Assembly: GCF_013404075.1 (NCBI RefSeq) | Contig: NZ_JACBJQ010000002.1 | Span: 248,001-312,000 of the forward strand | Direction: 5' to 3' | Source of the DNA: Mycolicibacterium vinylchloridicum | GTDB taxonomy: Bacteria > Actinomycetota > Actinomycetes > Mycobacteriales > Mycobacteriaceae | Length of the DNA: 64,000 nt | Shown: piece after piece, positions 42,501 to 50,984 of the stretch | How the letters are laid out: each line of letters starts with the position of its first letter | Numbering within the stretch: the stretch's first letter is position 1 | Program-made: the position numbers and the translations under genes | Notes under the pieces: generated by a model | Databases searched by the model: none | What the model was told of the DNA's origin: nothing | What the model saw: the letters and a program-made list of their open reading frames with translations, nothing else

Positions 42501-43076
42501 CGCCTGCCCGTCGCGGTCTTCCGGCCGGGCATGATCCTGGCCGACAGTCGCTACGACGGCCAGCTGAATGTGCCGGACATCTTCACCCGGCTGCTGTACA
42601 GCGTGATCGCCACCGGTGTCGCACCGGCGTCGTTCTACGTCGGCGGCACCCGCGCCCACTATGAGGGACTTCCGGTCGACTTCCTGGCCGGCGCGATCGC
42701 CGCGGTGGGAACCCTGGGCGGAGATGCGTTCCAGACCTACAACACCACCAACCCGCATGACGACGGGGTGTCCCTGGACACCTTCGTCGACTGGCTCACC
42801 GACAGCGGATTCCCGGTGCGCCGCATCGACGACTACACCGAATGGCTGAGCCGGTTCGAGACCGCCATGCAGGCGCTGCCCGAACGCTCCAGGCAGCAAT
42901 CGGTTCTGACGGTGCTCGACGTGTACCGCCACCCCGCTGCAGCGGTCCCCGGCTCGCCGGTGCCCGCCGCACGGTTCCGCGCCGCCGTCGAATCCGCGGG
43001 GCACCAGATCCCCAGCATCTCGCGTGAACTCATCGCCAAGTACGTCGACGACATGAGATTGCTCGGCATTCTCTAG
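39585..43076 (+). CDS. car: Carboxylic acid reductase (CAR), FadD9-like
   Basis: A full-length 1163-residue CAR. The adenylation domain has 'FYTSGTTGTPKGAMLTE' (residue ~265) and 'DKLRFVDRRNNVIKLSQGEF' near 520. The carrier domain has 'LGGDSLSALAISR' with the phosphopantetheine Ser near 689. The reductase domain starts with 'LVTGVTGFLGRFLG' (~785) and has 'YGVSKWASEV' (~953). CARs use ATP and NADPH to turn acids into aldehydes and need a phosphopantetheinyl transferase encoded elsewhere. M. tuberculosis FadD9 is the relative. Downstream genes follow closely (27 bp). Confidence 0.97.
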   Translation: MAFVGRSDVKDPGAQQDQWDRIARRRERLYADDTRFATTKPDDAVAAAARQPGLRIAQVMATVMEGYADRPALGARARELHTDPAAGHTSLRFLPDFVTTSYRQLWNRVRAVAADWYHHREHRLMTGDFVCVLGFASIDYAVIELACIHLGAVVVPLQTSAPAAQHAPILTETRPRILLASIESLDTAVEALLAGVAPQRLIVFDYEPRDDNHRARFDASAQRLTDAGSALTIEVLDTIVDAAADLPPAPLHIAADGDDPLAWVFYTSGTTGTPKGAMLTESLCIGSWLAQSDQPVITLSYMPMSHLIGYGYVLMTLANGGTSYFAASSDLSTLFDDLAAARPTTLSLVPRVCEMFYHHYLGELDKATIAGADAAEAGERLRADLRERVLGGRVLACGCGSAALSPEIKDFMESVLDQHLMIGYSSTEIAGGMLLADEHVLRPPVIDYKLDDVPELGYFNTDKPFPRGELLVKSERFMAGYYKRPDLTATMYDADGYYRTGDIMAEVAPDKLRFVDRRNNVIKLSQGEFVAVARLEALYTKSPLVRQIYLYGTSERAFLLGIVVPTDPASSTSAITDSLLEIAHENQLNSYEIPRDFLIETEPFSLENGLLSGVGKFLRPKLKDRYGPRLEQRYAELADNQARQLRALRAEGSALPVSEVVARAVQATLGLSPEDIDPNARFIDLGGDSLSALAISRLLADIVGAEIPVGVVTDPTGSLTGLAAFIERQRNSDSKMTFGSVHGAGAREIRAADLTLDKFIDAEILSATTTLPRPTAEIQSVLVTGVTGFLGRFLGLEWLQRMVDAGGTVIYLARGADAAGARARVEAALESDPVLLQRFRALADRHLEVIAADIGEPGWGLDDATWARLAESVDLIVHPAAHVNHVLPYDQLFAANVAGTAELIRLALTAKLKTIHYISTMGVTAVTDHIVGEDADIRLDVPVVPLSDGYANGYGVSKWASEVLLREAHDLCRLPVAVFRPGMILADSRYDGQLNVPDIFTRLLYSVIATGVAPASFYVGGTRAHYEGLPVDFLAGAIAAVGTLGGDAFQTYNTTNPHDDGVSLDTFVDWLTDSGFPVRRIDDYTEWLSRFETAMQALPERSRQQSVLTVLDVYRHPAAAVPGSPVPAARFRAAVESAGHQIPSISRELIAKYVDDMRLLGIL

Positions 43077-43103
43077 CCCGCACATCAGCCCGAAGGGACA
43101 TCG

Positions 43104-44285
43104 ATGTCACTACCAACGAAGCTGCACTACCCCCCGGCTGGATTCGGGGCGCCGAAGAACCGCCGCGGCCACGCCCGCGGTAGCCGCGAAGACATCGGGC
43201 TGCCCGCGGGCACCGAGATCTTCTCCGCCGACAATCACCTCTCGGTGGCGGCGGACATCTTCTACGACAAGTTCCCCGACGACCTGAAGGACGAGGCGCC
43301 CCGGATCTGGTACGAGGACGGCGCCTACATGGTGGGCCTCAAGGGCCAGTCGTTCGTGGTCGGTGATTTCAGCGCGGTGCTGATGCAATACGACGACCTG
43401 CCCGGCGCGGCGACCGGTGCCGCCGACATCGACACCAGGATCCACGAACTCGCCGACGACGGTGTGGACAAGGAACTGGCATTTCCGAACGCTGTGCTGG
43501 CCCTATTTCATTACCCCGACAAGGTGCTGCGCGAACGGATCTTCCGGATCTACAACGAGTACGTGGCCGACATTCAGGAGCGCTCGAACGGCCACTTCTA
43601 CGGGGTCGGGCTGATCAACTGGTGGGATCCCGCCGGTGCCAAGCGAACGCTCGACGAGCTGAAGGCCCTTGGTCTCAAGACGTTTCTGATGCCGCTCTAC
43701 CCAGGCGTGGACGACGACGGCGTGGTGATCGACTACGGCTCGACCGCGATGATCCCGGTGTGGGACGCGATCGAGGAAGCCGGGTTGCCGGTCACCCACC
43801 ACATCGGCGAGACGCCCCCGAAGAGCCCGTGCGAGTTCGGCAGCGTCGCGGTGGCGATGATGATCAACATCGATTCGTTTCGGGACATGTTCGCGCGCTA
43901 CATCTTCTCCGGCATCCTGGACAAGCATCCCGGCCTGAAGGTGGGCTGGTTCGAGGGCGGCATCGCCTGGGTACCGTCGGCGCTGCAGGACGGCGAACAC
44001 GTGCTGGCCTCCTATCGGCACATGCTCGATCACCCACCGCACCACGACATCCGCCACTACTGGGACGCCCACATGTCAGCCTCGTTCATGGTCGACCCGC
44101 TTGGCCTGCGACTGATCGAAGAGATCGGTGTGGACAAGGTGATGTGGTCCAGCGATTACCCGCACAACGAGAGCACGTTCGGCTATTCCGAGCAGTCCCT
44201 GTCGGCTGTGGTGGCCGCGCTCGGGCCGGAGAATGCCGCCAAAGTGGTCAGCGGCAACATCAAGAACTTCCTGGGGGTCGCATGA
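43104..44285 (+). CDS. Amidohydrolase-2 family metal-dependent hydrolase/decarboxylase
   Basis: The 393-residue TIM-barrel protein belongs to the amidohydrolase-2 (ACMSD-like) group. Metal or catalytic residues are in 'FSADNHLSV', 'GLPVTHHIGETP', 'LDKHPGLKVGWFEGG' and 'KVMWSSDYPHNEST' (final Asp). The family includes hydrolases and non-oxidative decarboxylases, so either is possible. AAGGGA precedes the ATG. It overlaps the next gene by ATGA (44282-44285), within the CAR operon. Confidence 0.87.
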   Translation: MSLPTKLHYPPAGFGAPKNRRGHARGSREDIGLPAGTEIFSADNHLSVAADIFYDKFPDDLKDEAPRIWYEDGAYMVGLKGQSFVVGDFSAVLMQYDDLPGAATGAADIDTRIHELADDGVDKELAFPNAVLALFHYPDKVLRERIFRIYNEYVADIQERSNGHFYGVGLINWWDPAGAKRTLDELKALGLKTFLMPLYPGVDDDGVVIDYGSTAMIPVWDAIEEAGLPVTHHIGETPPKSPCEFGSVAVAMMINIDSFRDMFARYIFSGILDKHPGLKVGWFEGGIAWVPSALQDGEHVLASYRHMLDHPPHHDIRHYWDAHMSASFMVDPLGLRLIEEIGVDKVMWSSDYPHNESTFGYSEQSLSAVVAALGPENAAKVVSGNIKNFLGVA

Positions 44286-45490
44286 GCGGGTTCACCATCC
44301 CCGACGAGCCCGACCGCGGGCGGATGTACCGCGAGATCGGTGCCCGCATCCGTACCGCCATGGCAGACAACGGTGTTGATGCGCTGGTCCTGCTGATGAA
44401 CGGACACGTCAGCTACGCCACCGGGGCTAGCTGGCCGCTGCTGGACGCCGGGCTGTCGCACATCGAACGACCGGTGGCGATCGTGCTGGTCGACGATGAA
44501 CACCCGCACGTGTTTCTGCCGTTCCGGGAGGGTGCCTCCGCCGAGTTTCAGGTCCCCGCAGACCACCGCCATCGCGCGGCGTATCTCGAATTCGACGACG
44601 GAGTCGAAGGATTCGTCAAGACTGTCGAAGGACTGATCCCGCCCGGCGCCGTCGTCGCCGTCGACGAATTGACCGGGGCGATGCGGGGATCCGGCAGCAG
44701 GCTGTTCGCCAACACCTCGATCGACGCTGCCGCGGTGCTGGCCGGTGCCCAACTGGTCAAGACACCCGATGAGATGGCGTCCATTCGCCGGGCCTGCAGA
44801 ATCACCGAAGAAGCCGTCGTCGATGTCCAGAAGTCGCTGGCCCCCGGCGTGCGCCAGCTCGACCTGTCCGCGGAATTCGTCCGCCGCGCTTTTGAATTGG
44901 GTGCGACCTCCAACATGCTGGAAGCGATCTGGCAGGTCATGCCGATGACTCGCGCCGAGGGCGTATGGACCACCCACGGCGACCTGGCACTGCCGCTCTT
45001 GCCCACCGAACGGGCGCTCGAACTCGGGGATGTGCTGTGGACGGACGTCAGCATCACCTACGGCGGCTACTGCTCGGACTTCGGCCGCACCTGGATCGTC
45101 GGCGACCAACCCACGCCACAACAGCAGGACCAGTACCGACAGTGGCGACACATCCTGGACGCGGTGCTGGCCGTGACCAGAGCCGGCGCCACGTCGGGCG
45201 ACCTGGCCCGCGCGGCCATCGCTGCCAACGGCGGCAGCAAGCCGTGGCTACCGCATTTCTATCTGGGGCACGGCATCGGCACCTACCCGGCCGAAACACC
45301 CATGATCGGAACCGATCTCGGCGAGGAGTTCGATGACAACTTTGTGTTCCCCGAGGGAATGATATTGGTGCTCGAACCGGTGGTCTACCAAGACGGCACC
45401 GGCGGCTATCGCAGCGAGGAGATCGTGATCATCACCGAAGACGGTTACCAATCGTTGACCGACTACCCGTACACGCCCTATGGCGACTGA
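44282..45490 (+). CDS. M24-family peptidase (Xaa-Pro dipeptidase/creatinase-like)
   Basis: ATG 44282 overlaps the previous stop; the frame open from 43622 is a shadow. The 402-residue protein has a creatinase N-domain and a pita-bread metallopeptidase domain with all five metal ligands: two Asp in 'WTDVSITYGGYCSDFGRTW', His in 'YLGHGIGTYP', Glu in 'LVLEPVVYQ' and Glu in 'YRSEEIVIIT'. It should therefore be catalytic, cleaving a Pro-containing peptide or an amidine/amide bond as creatinase does. It is paired with a degenerate homologue downstream (11-bp overlap). Confidence 0.9.
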   Translation: MSGFTIPDEPDRGRMYREIGARIRTAMADNGVDALVLLMNGHVSYATGASWPLLDAGLSHIERPVAIVLVDDEHPHVFLPFREGASAEFQVPADHRHRAAYLEFDDGVEGFVKTVEGLIPPGAVVAVDELTGAMRGSGSRLFANTSIDAAAVLAGAQLVKTPDEMASIRRACRITEEAVVDVQKSLAPGVRQLDLSAEFVRRAFELGATSNMLEAIWQVMPMTRAEGVWTTHGDLALPLLPTERALELGDVLWTDVSITYGGYCSDFGRTWIVGDQPTPQQQDQYRQWRHILDAVLAVTRAGATSGDLARAAIAANGGSKPWLPHFYLGHGIGTYPAETPMIGTDLGEEFDDNFVFPEGMILVLEPVVYQDGTGGYRSEEIVIITEDGYQSLTDYPYTPYGD

Positions 45491-46598
45491 GACACTGCCC
45501 GACGATCGGGCACTACGCATCGCCCGGCGCGAGCGGGCGCTGGAGCAGATGGCAATACACGACCTGGACCTGCTGGTGCTGGGCCGGCAGGCCAATGTGC
45601 GGTACGTGAGCGGCACACCGCAGTTGTGGGTCGCCGGCACACGGCCGTTCGGCCCGATCTGCGTGCTGGAGCGGGCCACCGGTGAGGTGCACCTCAACAG
45701 CACGTGGGACGAGGGTGTGCCCGACGAGATCGGCCGCGACCGGCTCTACGGTCTGTCCTGGAGCCCGTTCACCCTGACCGATGTGCTCAGAAGTCTGCCC
45801 GCGTCGGCTGGCGCACGACGGGTCGGAACCGATGCGTTGTCACCGACATTCGCCCAGTTGTTGCCGCAGGCCTTCCCGAACGCCGAACTGGTGGACGGCG
45901 AGCCGGCGATGCGCGCGGCCCGTCGGATCAAGACCGACGACGAGATCGTCGCATTGCGGCTGGCCGTCGACGTCGCAGGCACCGCGCTGGCGGCGGCCCT
46001 GCGTGAGCTCGCACCCGGTAGCCGCGAGCCGTCGCTGGTCGGCGCGCTGATGGAAGCCATGACCATGGTTGGGGTCAGCACACCCGCCACCCAGAACGGG
46101 GCATGGGTCACCTCGCGCGACCACCCGTGGCGCCAAGCCTCCGACGACGGCCGCATCCGAGCCGGCGACCTGGTGGCCTTTGCGGCCGGGGCGCTCGCCG
46201 GCGGTTACGTCGGCGAGGTCGGTCGCACCGCGGTCGCCGGCGACGAGCCATCCGGTGCGGCCGCGCTGTTCGGCCGCTCGAAGTCGTTGACGGAAAGGTT
46301 GTTTGCCGCCTGCCGGCCGGGGGCACCGGCGACTGGTCTGCTGGACGTTTACCGAGAGGCCGGGGAGGCGCTGCCGCCGATGCCGGTCGCGCACGGCCTC
46401 GGCATGGGGTTCGACTCCCCGGTTGTGTCCGCCGACCTGGCCCGGTCGGTCGCCGCCGCGACGCTGGAAGCGGGCATGGTGCTCGCTGTCACCGGCTACG
46501 TGTGGCAGGAAGGCGTCGGGGCGGTGTTCACCCGCGATGCCGTGCATGTCACCGAAGACGGGCCGGTGGTGCTGACCTCAGTGCAGGGCGGCCAGTAG
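45480..46598 (+). CDS. Degenerate M24-family protein (probably not a metalloenzyme)
   Basis: The 372-residue protein aligns with the M24 fold ('MAIHDLDLLVLGRQANVRYV', 'IKTDDEIVALRLAVDVAG') but the metal site is lost: the first two Asp positions read 'LVAFAAGALAGGYVGEVGRT' (Ala and Glu), the later Glu region is 'AVTGYVWQEG', and the last Glu is replaced near 'FTRDAVHVTED'. Only the His of 'AHGLGMGF' remains. It may be a structural or regulatory partner of the active M24 enzyme upstream, or act by a metal-free mechanism like creatinase. Its end overlaps the convergent gene by 21 bp. Confidence 0.82.
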   Translation: MATETLPDDRALRIARRERALEQMAIHDLDLLVLGRQANVRYVSGTPQLWVAGTRPFGPICVLERATGEVHLNSTWDEGVPDEIGRDRLYGLSWSPFTLTDVLRSLPASAGARRVGTDALSPTFAQLLPQAFPNAELVDGEPAMRAARRIKTDDEIVALRLAVDVAGTALAAALRELAPGSREPSLVGALMEAMTMVGVSTPATQNGAWVTSRDHPWRQASDDGRIRAGDLVAFAAGALAGGYVGEVGRTAVAGDEPSGAAALFGRSKSLTERLFAACRPGAPATGLLDVYREAGEALPPMPVAHGLGMGFDSPVVSADLARSVAAATLEAGMVLAVTGYVWQEGVGAVFTRDAVHVTEDGPVVLTSVQGGQ

Positions 46599-47852
46599 CG
46601 CGCCGACGTCGCGGGTATGCCACAGGTTGAGCACGTTGGTCAGCATCTGCAGCGGCGCCCGGATCATTTCGTCTCCCTTGATGGCCGGGTCGAATCGCGT
46701 CATCGTGCTGGCCGGGCCGCCGAGGCGGGCGCGGATCAGGCCGGGAACGTCGAACAGCCACGTCGCGCCCATGATCGCCGCATACTGCAGCACCTGAGCA
46801 GTCAGCTCGGCGCAGTCGATCGACGGTCCGCCTGCCGCGTGGTATTCGTGGGCGAACAGGGCAACCAGGTCATCGAAAGACTGGTCCCACAACCTTGTTT
46901 CGGCTGCCGACAGTGCACCCCACAATGCCATCGCGACGTTCAGCTGGCTGACACAGCCCCAGTCCAGCAGGCCACACCGTAGCCGGCCCGCCTCGTCGCG
47001 CCAGAACCAGGCATTGTCGACGTTGGCGTTCCAATGGCACAGCGCGATGTGGTCCGCGCTGGCAGCCAACCGGCGCCACAGCACGGACTCACTGGCGACG
47101 ATGAGCGGGACCTGGCCGGTGAGGCTGGAAAGAAACTCTGGGGCGCGAACATTGGCGGGCAGCAGGCCGGGGTGGGTAACGGCGAACTCGGTGAGTCGGG
47201 TCAGCTGGCGAGCCAGCCTGTCCTCCCGAAGCGGGGGCCGATCACCGACGGTGGCGGCCTGCAGATCGACCGGAAACCGGTCGGCCACGTCGTCCGCTGC
47301 CCCGCCTCGATGCCAGCCGGCGAGCACGGCCAGTGAGCTCACCAGTGTGTGGTAATGCTCTGTCGCCGCGGGCATCTCGTAGTCCAGGCATTTGTGGTGC
47401 TGCGGCTCGACGCCATTGGTACCGAACGGGATTCGTTCGGTGATGAGGACTCCGGTGCCGGTGCCGGAGTGGTAGTCGGCGAACACGGTGGCGGGCACCC
47501 TGATGGGGAAGCCAGGGTGGCGCGCGAGCTCGGCGAAGCGCACCTCGGGCTGCATCTGGGTGCGGCCGACGTCGCGTAGCGGGTCGTCGAGGTCGCGGGA
47601 GAATTTGACGAAAAGGTCGGCGGGCAAGGCTGGTTCGGGCCGGGCGTACTCCACGGACAACAGTGCCTTGCGGCCGGTGCTTCCGCCGCCCACCTCGTTC
47701 CACTCGGTGACGCGGGTGACGATGTTGTCCGGCGAGAGGGACCCGTAGGCGTGAAACGCGGTTGTCAGGAACCGAGTGCCCGCGGCTGCGAATGCCGTGG
47801 GATGCGTGGGCAACTCGACGGCAGTGTCGTCGCCGATGATCGGGTCGGCCAC
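46578..47852 (-). CDS. APH-fold protein with altered catalytic loop
   Basis: The GTG start overlaps the SDR stop (TAGTG). The 424-residue protein is an aminoglycoside-phosphotransferase-fold protein ('FVKFSRDLDDPLRDVGRTQM', 'PFGTNGVEPQHHK'). The catalytic H-G-D-x4-N is replaced by 'HWNANVDNAWFW', so the base Asp is Asn, while the metal Asp region 'CGLLDWGCVSQLN' is kept. It is probably inactive as a classical kinase or uses another mechanism. It is last in the eight-gene minus operon starting at 55514. Confidence 0.82.
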   Translation of the reverse strand: MADPIIGDDTAVELPTHPTAFAAAGTRFLTTAFHAYGSLSPDNIVTRVTEWNEVGGGSTGRKALLSVEYARPEPALPADLFVKFSRDLDDPLRDVGRTQMQPEVRFAELARHPGFPIRVPATVFADYHSGTGTGVLITERIPFGTNGVEPQHHKCLDYEMPAATEHYHTLVSSLAVLAGWHRGGAADDVADRFPVDLQAATVGDRPPLREDRLARQLTRLTEFAVTHPGLLPANVRAPEFLSSLTGQVPLIVASESVLWRRLAASADHIALCHWNANVDNAWFWRDEAGRLRCGLLDWGCVSQLNVAMALWGALSAAETRLWDQSFDDLVALFAHEYHAAGGPSIDCAELTAQVLQYAAIMGATWLFDVPGLIRARLGGPASTMTRFDPAIKGDEMIRAPLQMLTNVLNLWHTRDVGALLAALH

Positions 47853-48616
47853 TACCAGGTCTGCTCGGCCGCGCGTACCAGGATCTGGTTGACGGCGACC
47901 CGGCGGTCGCGGGTGACCATGTAGTGCACCGCATCGGCGATGTCCTCGGACCGCAGCTTCGTCATGCCGGCGGTCCGTTCATCCATGGCGGCCCGGTCCG
48001 ACGCCGGGAGGTGGTCACCGATCTCGGTGTCGACGGTGCCCGGTCCGACGATCCCGACCCTTACCCGCTTGTCGATCAACTCCTGGCGCAGCCCCTCGCT
48101 GAAGGCGTTGACCCCGAACTTCGTCAACGAGTAGACCGCCGTGCCGGGACGGGCCACCCAGCCGGCCGTCGAACTGATGGTGACGACGTCGGCGACCCCG
48201 CGAGGCGAATCGCCTGCCGCCGCCACCAAGTGCGGCAGGGCTGCGCGCGTGGTGTACAGGACGCCCTGGATGTTGACCGACACCAGGTCGTCCCAGTCCG
48301 CCAGCGGTGCGTCGACGGCTTCGCCCATCCGCATCAGACCGGCGTTGTTGACCAGTGTGTCGAGGCGGCCCCACGCGGCAACGGTCGCATCGACCGCCCG
48401 CTGCACCTGATCGGCGACGGTTACGTCGGCGGCAACCACCAGCGCTTCACCGCCGGCGGCCTGGATATCGGACTGGAGTTGTTCGAGGCGCTCGGCTCGC
48501 CGCGCCAGCAGGGCGATCTTGGCGCCGTCGGCGGCCAGCGCGCGCGCCGTTGCCTCACCGATGCCACTGCTGGCGCCGGTCACCAAGGCCACAGTGCCTG
48601 CCAACGTGGCGGTCAC
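47852..48616 (-). CDS. Short-chain dehydrogenase/reductase (SDR)
   Basis: A 254-residue classical SDR: 'VALVTGASSGIGEATARALA', 'TLVNNAGLMRMGE' (N-N-A-G), catalytic Ser in 'VVTISSTAGWV', and 'YSLTKFGVNAFSEG' (Y-x3-K). The C-terminal 'HYMVTRDRRVAVNQILVRAA' is typical of YdfG-like serine/3-hydroxy acid dehydrogenases. It overlaps the double CoA-transferase by GTGA (48613-48616) and the APH-like gene by one base, part of a compact catabolic operon. Confidence 0.9.
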   Translation of the reverse strand: MTATLAGTVALVTGASSGIGEATARALAADGAKIALLARRAERLEQLQSDIQAAGGEALVVAADVTVADQVQRAVDATVAAWGRLDTLVNNAGLMRMGEAVDAPLADWDDLVSVNIQGVLYTTRAALPHLVAAAGDSPRGVADVVTISSTAGWVARPGTAVYSLTKFGVNAFSEGLRQELIDKRVRVGIVGPGTVDTEIGDHLPASDRAAMDERTAGMTKLRSEDIADAVHYMVTRDRRVAVNQILVRAAEQTW

Positions 48617-50970
48617 GTCGCGGGCGCCGTTCGATGGCCGGCGTCCAGGATCTCGTTGAGCACATAGTCATTGTCCTCGCCGAGATCCGGTGCGCCGCGC
48701 TCGACCGTGACCGGGGACCGCGACAGCCGCCAGGACGCCCCGAGGATCGGTCGCTGGCCTTCGAGATGGTCGGAGACGAACCGGTAGGTGCCGCGTTCCC
48801 ACAGCAGTGCGTCCCCGATGACCTCCACGGCCGACGCGCTCTTGGTGGCCGCGACACCCGCAGCCCGCAACCGGTGCGCCAACTCGTCGGCCTCCCGGTT
48901 GACGGTGCACGCTGCGATCGCGGTGTCGAGAGAGTCGAGGTTGAGCTGCCGGTCGTCGGCGGTGGCGTAGCGGGGGTCGGCGGAGAGGTCGGTTGCACCG
49001 AGTTCCCGACACAACCGGTGCCATTCGTCGTCCGTGCCGACGGCGATGCTGATCCACTGCTGTTCAGCGCACGGATAGCAGCCGTGCGGCGCGAAATCAG
49101 GATGCCGATTGCCGTCCGGTGCTAGTTGGGCACCGGTCATGGCGTGTTCGGCCAGTCGGTCACCGACCATCGACGAGAGCACCTCGACCGCCGAGACGTC
49201 CACGAACTGGCCCTGACCGGTCCGCTCCCGGTGCAACAGCGCGGCAATCGCGCCGACCGCGGCCGCGGCGCCGACAGTGGAGTCGCCGTAGCGCATGTTG
49301 GCACCCAGCGGTGGACCATCCGCGTACCCGACCAGTGCCGCCAAGCCCGCCAGCGACGAGAATGACGGCGCGTAGCCGGTCTGATAGCCCAACGGGCCGT
49401 CGTTGCCCCACATCTTGATCGACACCGAGATGATGTCGGGCTTGATCGCCGCCAGGTCGGAGTAGCCCAAGCCCTGTCGCTCCATGGCGCCGGGGCGCAG
49501 ATTGTTGAGCACGATATCGCTGCCGGCCACCAGATCCCGCATCGCGGCCATCCCGGCCGGTGTCTTGATGTCGAGGTCGACGCTGAGGATTTCGGGGTTG
49601 ATGCTCAGGAAGTAGGGCGCATGGTTGATGTCGGTCCCGCCGTAGGCCCGCATCTCTTCGGGAAGCGCGGCACACTCCACCTTGATCACCTCGGCGCCCA
49701 GCAGCGCCAACAGTTTTCCCGCATAGGGACCGGCCCAGACCTTCGTCAGTTCGACCACGCGTACGCCTTCGAGCGGGCCGCCTCTCCGCCTCGCCGGCGG
49801 CTTGAGCTGTGAAGCTCGCCGGCCGAGGCGATCGCGCGACTTCCCGATGATGTCCAGAACGTCCGCGGTGTGCTCGCCGAGTCTCGGTGCGGGGCTGCCG
49901 ATCTGAGCCGGCGAGGCAGTGAGAAGGTACGGCGGCCCAGGGTAGGCCGAAGTGCCGAGCACCGGGTGGGTCACGTCAGTGAAGAACCCGCGGTGCCGGT
50001 ATTGCGGTGAGCGCAGCAGATCGGACGCGTTGTTGACCGGAACCAGGGGCAGGCCCAGTCGCTGCGCGGCTTCCGCGGTGGCTTCCCGCGGCTTCGCCGA
50101 AACCCATGCGGCGAAGTGCTGTCGGAACGTCGCGACCTTGTCCGCGGTGACCGAGAATTCCAGCCAGTCGTCCTCGAACGCGTCGAGCCAGTCGGCGTGG
50201 CCGAGCAACTCCTCGAGTGCCAGCCAGTGACTGCGGCTGGTCATGTAGAGGTAGACGAACCCGTCGGCGCAGGCGAACATCGAAGCGGGGCCCTGCTGGT
50301 CGTAGTCGTCGCGGGTGTTCTCCGGCGACACCTCACCGGTGATGAACCGGCCCAGGATGCAGTCCGCCCGGGCGACCTGCACGGCGTGCTGTGAGATGTC
50401 GATGAATTCGCCGTCACCGCTGTGCATTTGACGAAACAGTGCTGACATGACGCACAGCGCGGCATCCAAGCCGGCCTCGTAGTCGGTGGTGTAGCGGCCC
50501 GGCCCTTTCAGCGGGGGCCTGGCCGGATCGGGATGGCTGGGCGTGTGATGACCCCAGCCGCCGGCCTGGAACACATTGATGCTTCGACTGTTCTGCAGTT
50601 CGGGAGGAGCTCCCGCGCCGAACGGGGTGATGGAGCAGACCACGACGCCGGGATGGTCGGCACTGAGCTGTTCGGCCGTGACCGGGTCGTGGTCATCGAT
50701 GACGGCATCAGCACCGGCCACAAGCTTGCGCGCGGCCGGCGCGGCCGGGGTGACCGAACGCTTGTTGGTGTTCAGATACGCGAACAGCCCGCTGCGTTCG
50801 GGAACGGGCCCGACGTCCAGCAGGGGAGCCATGGCTCGGGTGGGACTACCACGCCCGGGCCGCTCCACCTTGATCACCTCGGCGCCGAGGTCGGCGAGCA
50901 GCTTGCCGCAGTACTCGCCGGCCACGCCCTCGGCCAGTTCGATGATCCGGAACCCGGTCAGCGCCGACAC
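48613..50970 (-). CDS. Double CoA-transferase (two fused CaiB/BaiF class III domains)
   Basis: GTG 50970 has AGG with good spacing; a TTG at 50988 overlapping the hydratase stop (TTGA) is the alternative. The 785-residue protein is two class III CoA-transferase domains in tandem: domain 1 starts 'GFRIIELAEGVAGEYCGKLL', domain 2 (about residue 395) 'GVRVVELTKVWAGPYAGKLL'. Each has a candidate catalytic Asp ('RYTTDYEAGLDAAL' and 'MRYGDSTVGAAAA'). Class III enzymes work as interlocked dimers; a fused pair may act as one unit. It should activate the pathway acid by moving CoA from another thioester. Confidence 0.9.
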   Translation of the reverse strand: MSALTGFRIIELAEGVAGEYCGKLLADLGAEVIKVERPGRGSPTRAMAPLLDVGPVPERSGLFAYLNTNKRSVTPAAPAARKLVAGADAVIDDHDPVTAEQLSADHPGVVVCSITPFGAGAPPELQNSRSINVFQAGGWGHHTPSHPDPARPPLKGPGRYTTDYEAGLDAALCVMSALFRQMHSGDGEFIDISQHAVQVARADCILGRFITGEVSPENTRDDYDQQGPASMFACADGFVYLYMTSRSHWLALEELLGHADWLDAFEDDWLEFSVTADKVATFRQHFAAWVSAKPREATAEAAQRLGLPLVPVNNASDLLRSPQYRHRGFFTDVTHPVLGTSAYPGPPYLLTASPAQIGSPAPRLGEHTADVLDIIGKSRDRLGRRASQLKPPARRRGGPLEGVRVVELTKVWAGPYAGKLLALLGAEVIKVECAALPEEMRAYGGTDINHAPYFLSINPEILSVDLDIKTPAGMAAMRDLVAGSDIVLNNLRPGAMERQGLGYSDLAAIKPDIISVSIKMWGNDGPLGYQTGYAPSFSSLAGLAALVGYADGPPLGANMRYGDSTVGAAAAVGAIAALLHRERTGQGQFVDVSAVEVLSSMVGDRLAEHAMTGAQLAPDGNRHPDFAPHGCYPCAEQQWISIAVGTDDEWHRLCRELGATDLSADPRYATADDRQLNLDSLDTAIAACTVNREADELAHRLRAAGVAATKSASAVEVIGDALLWERGTYRFVSDHLEGQRPILGASWRLSRSPVTVERGAPDLGEDNDYVLNEILDAGHRTAPAT

Positions 50971-50984
50971 GTCAGCCTGCTCGG

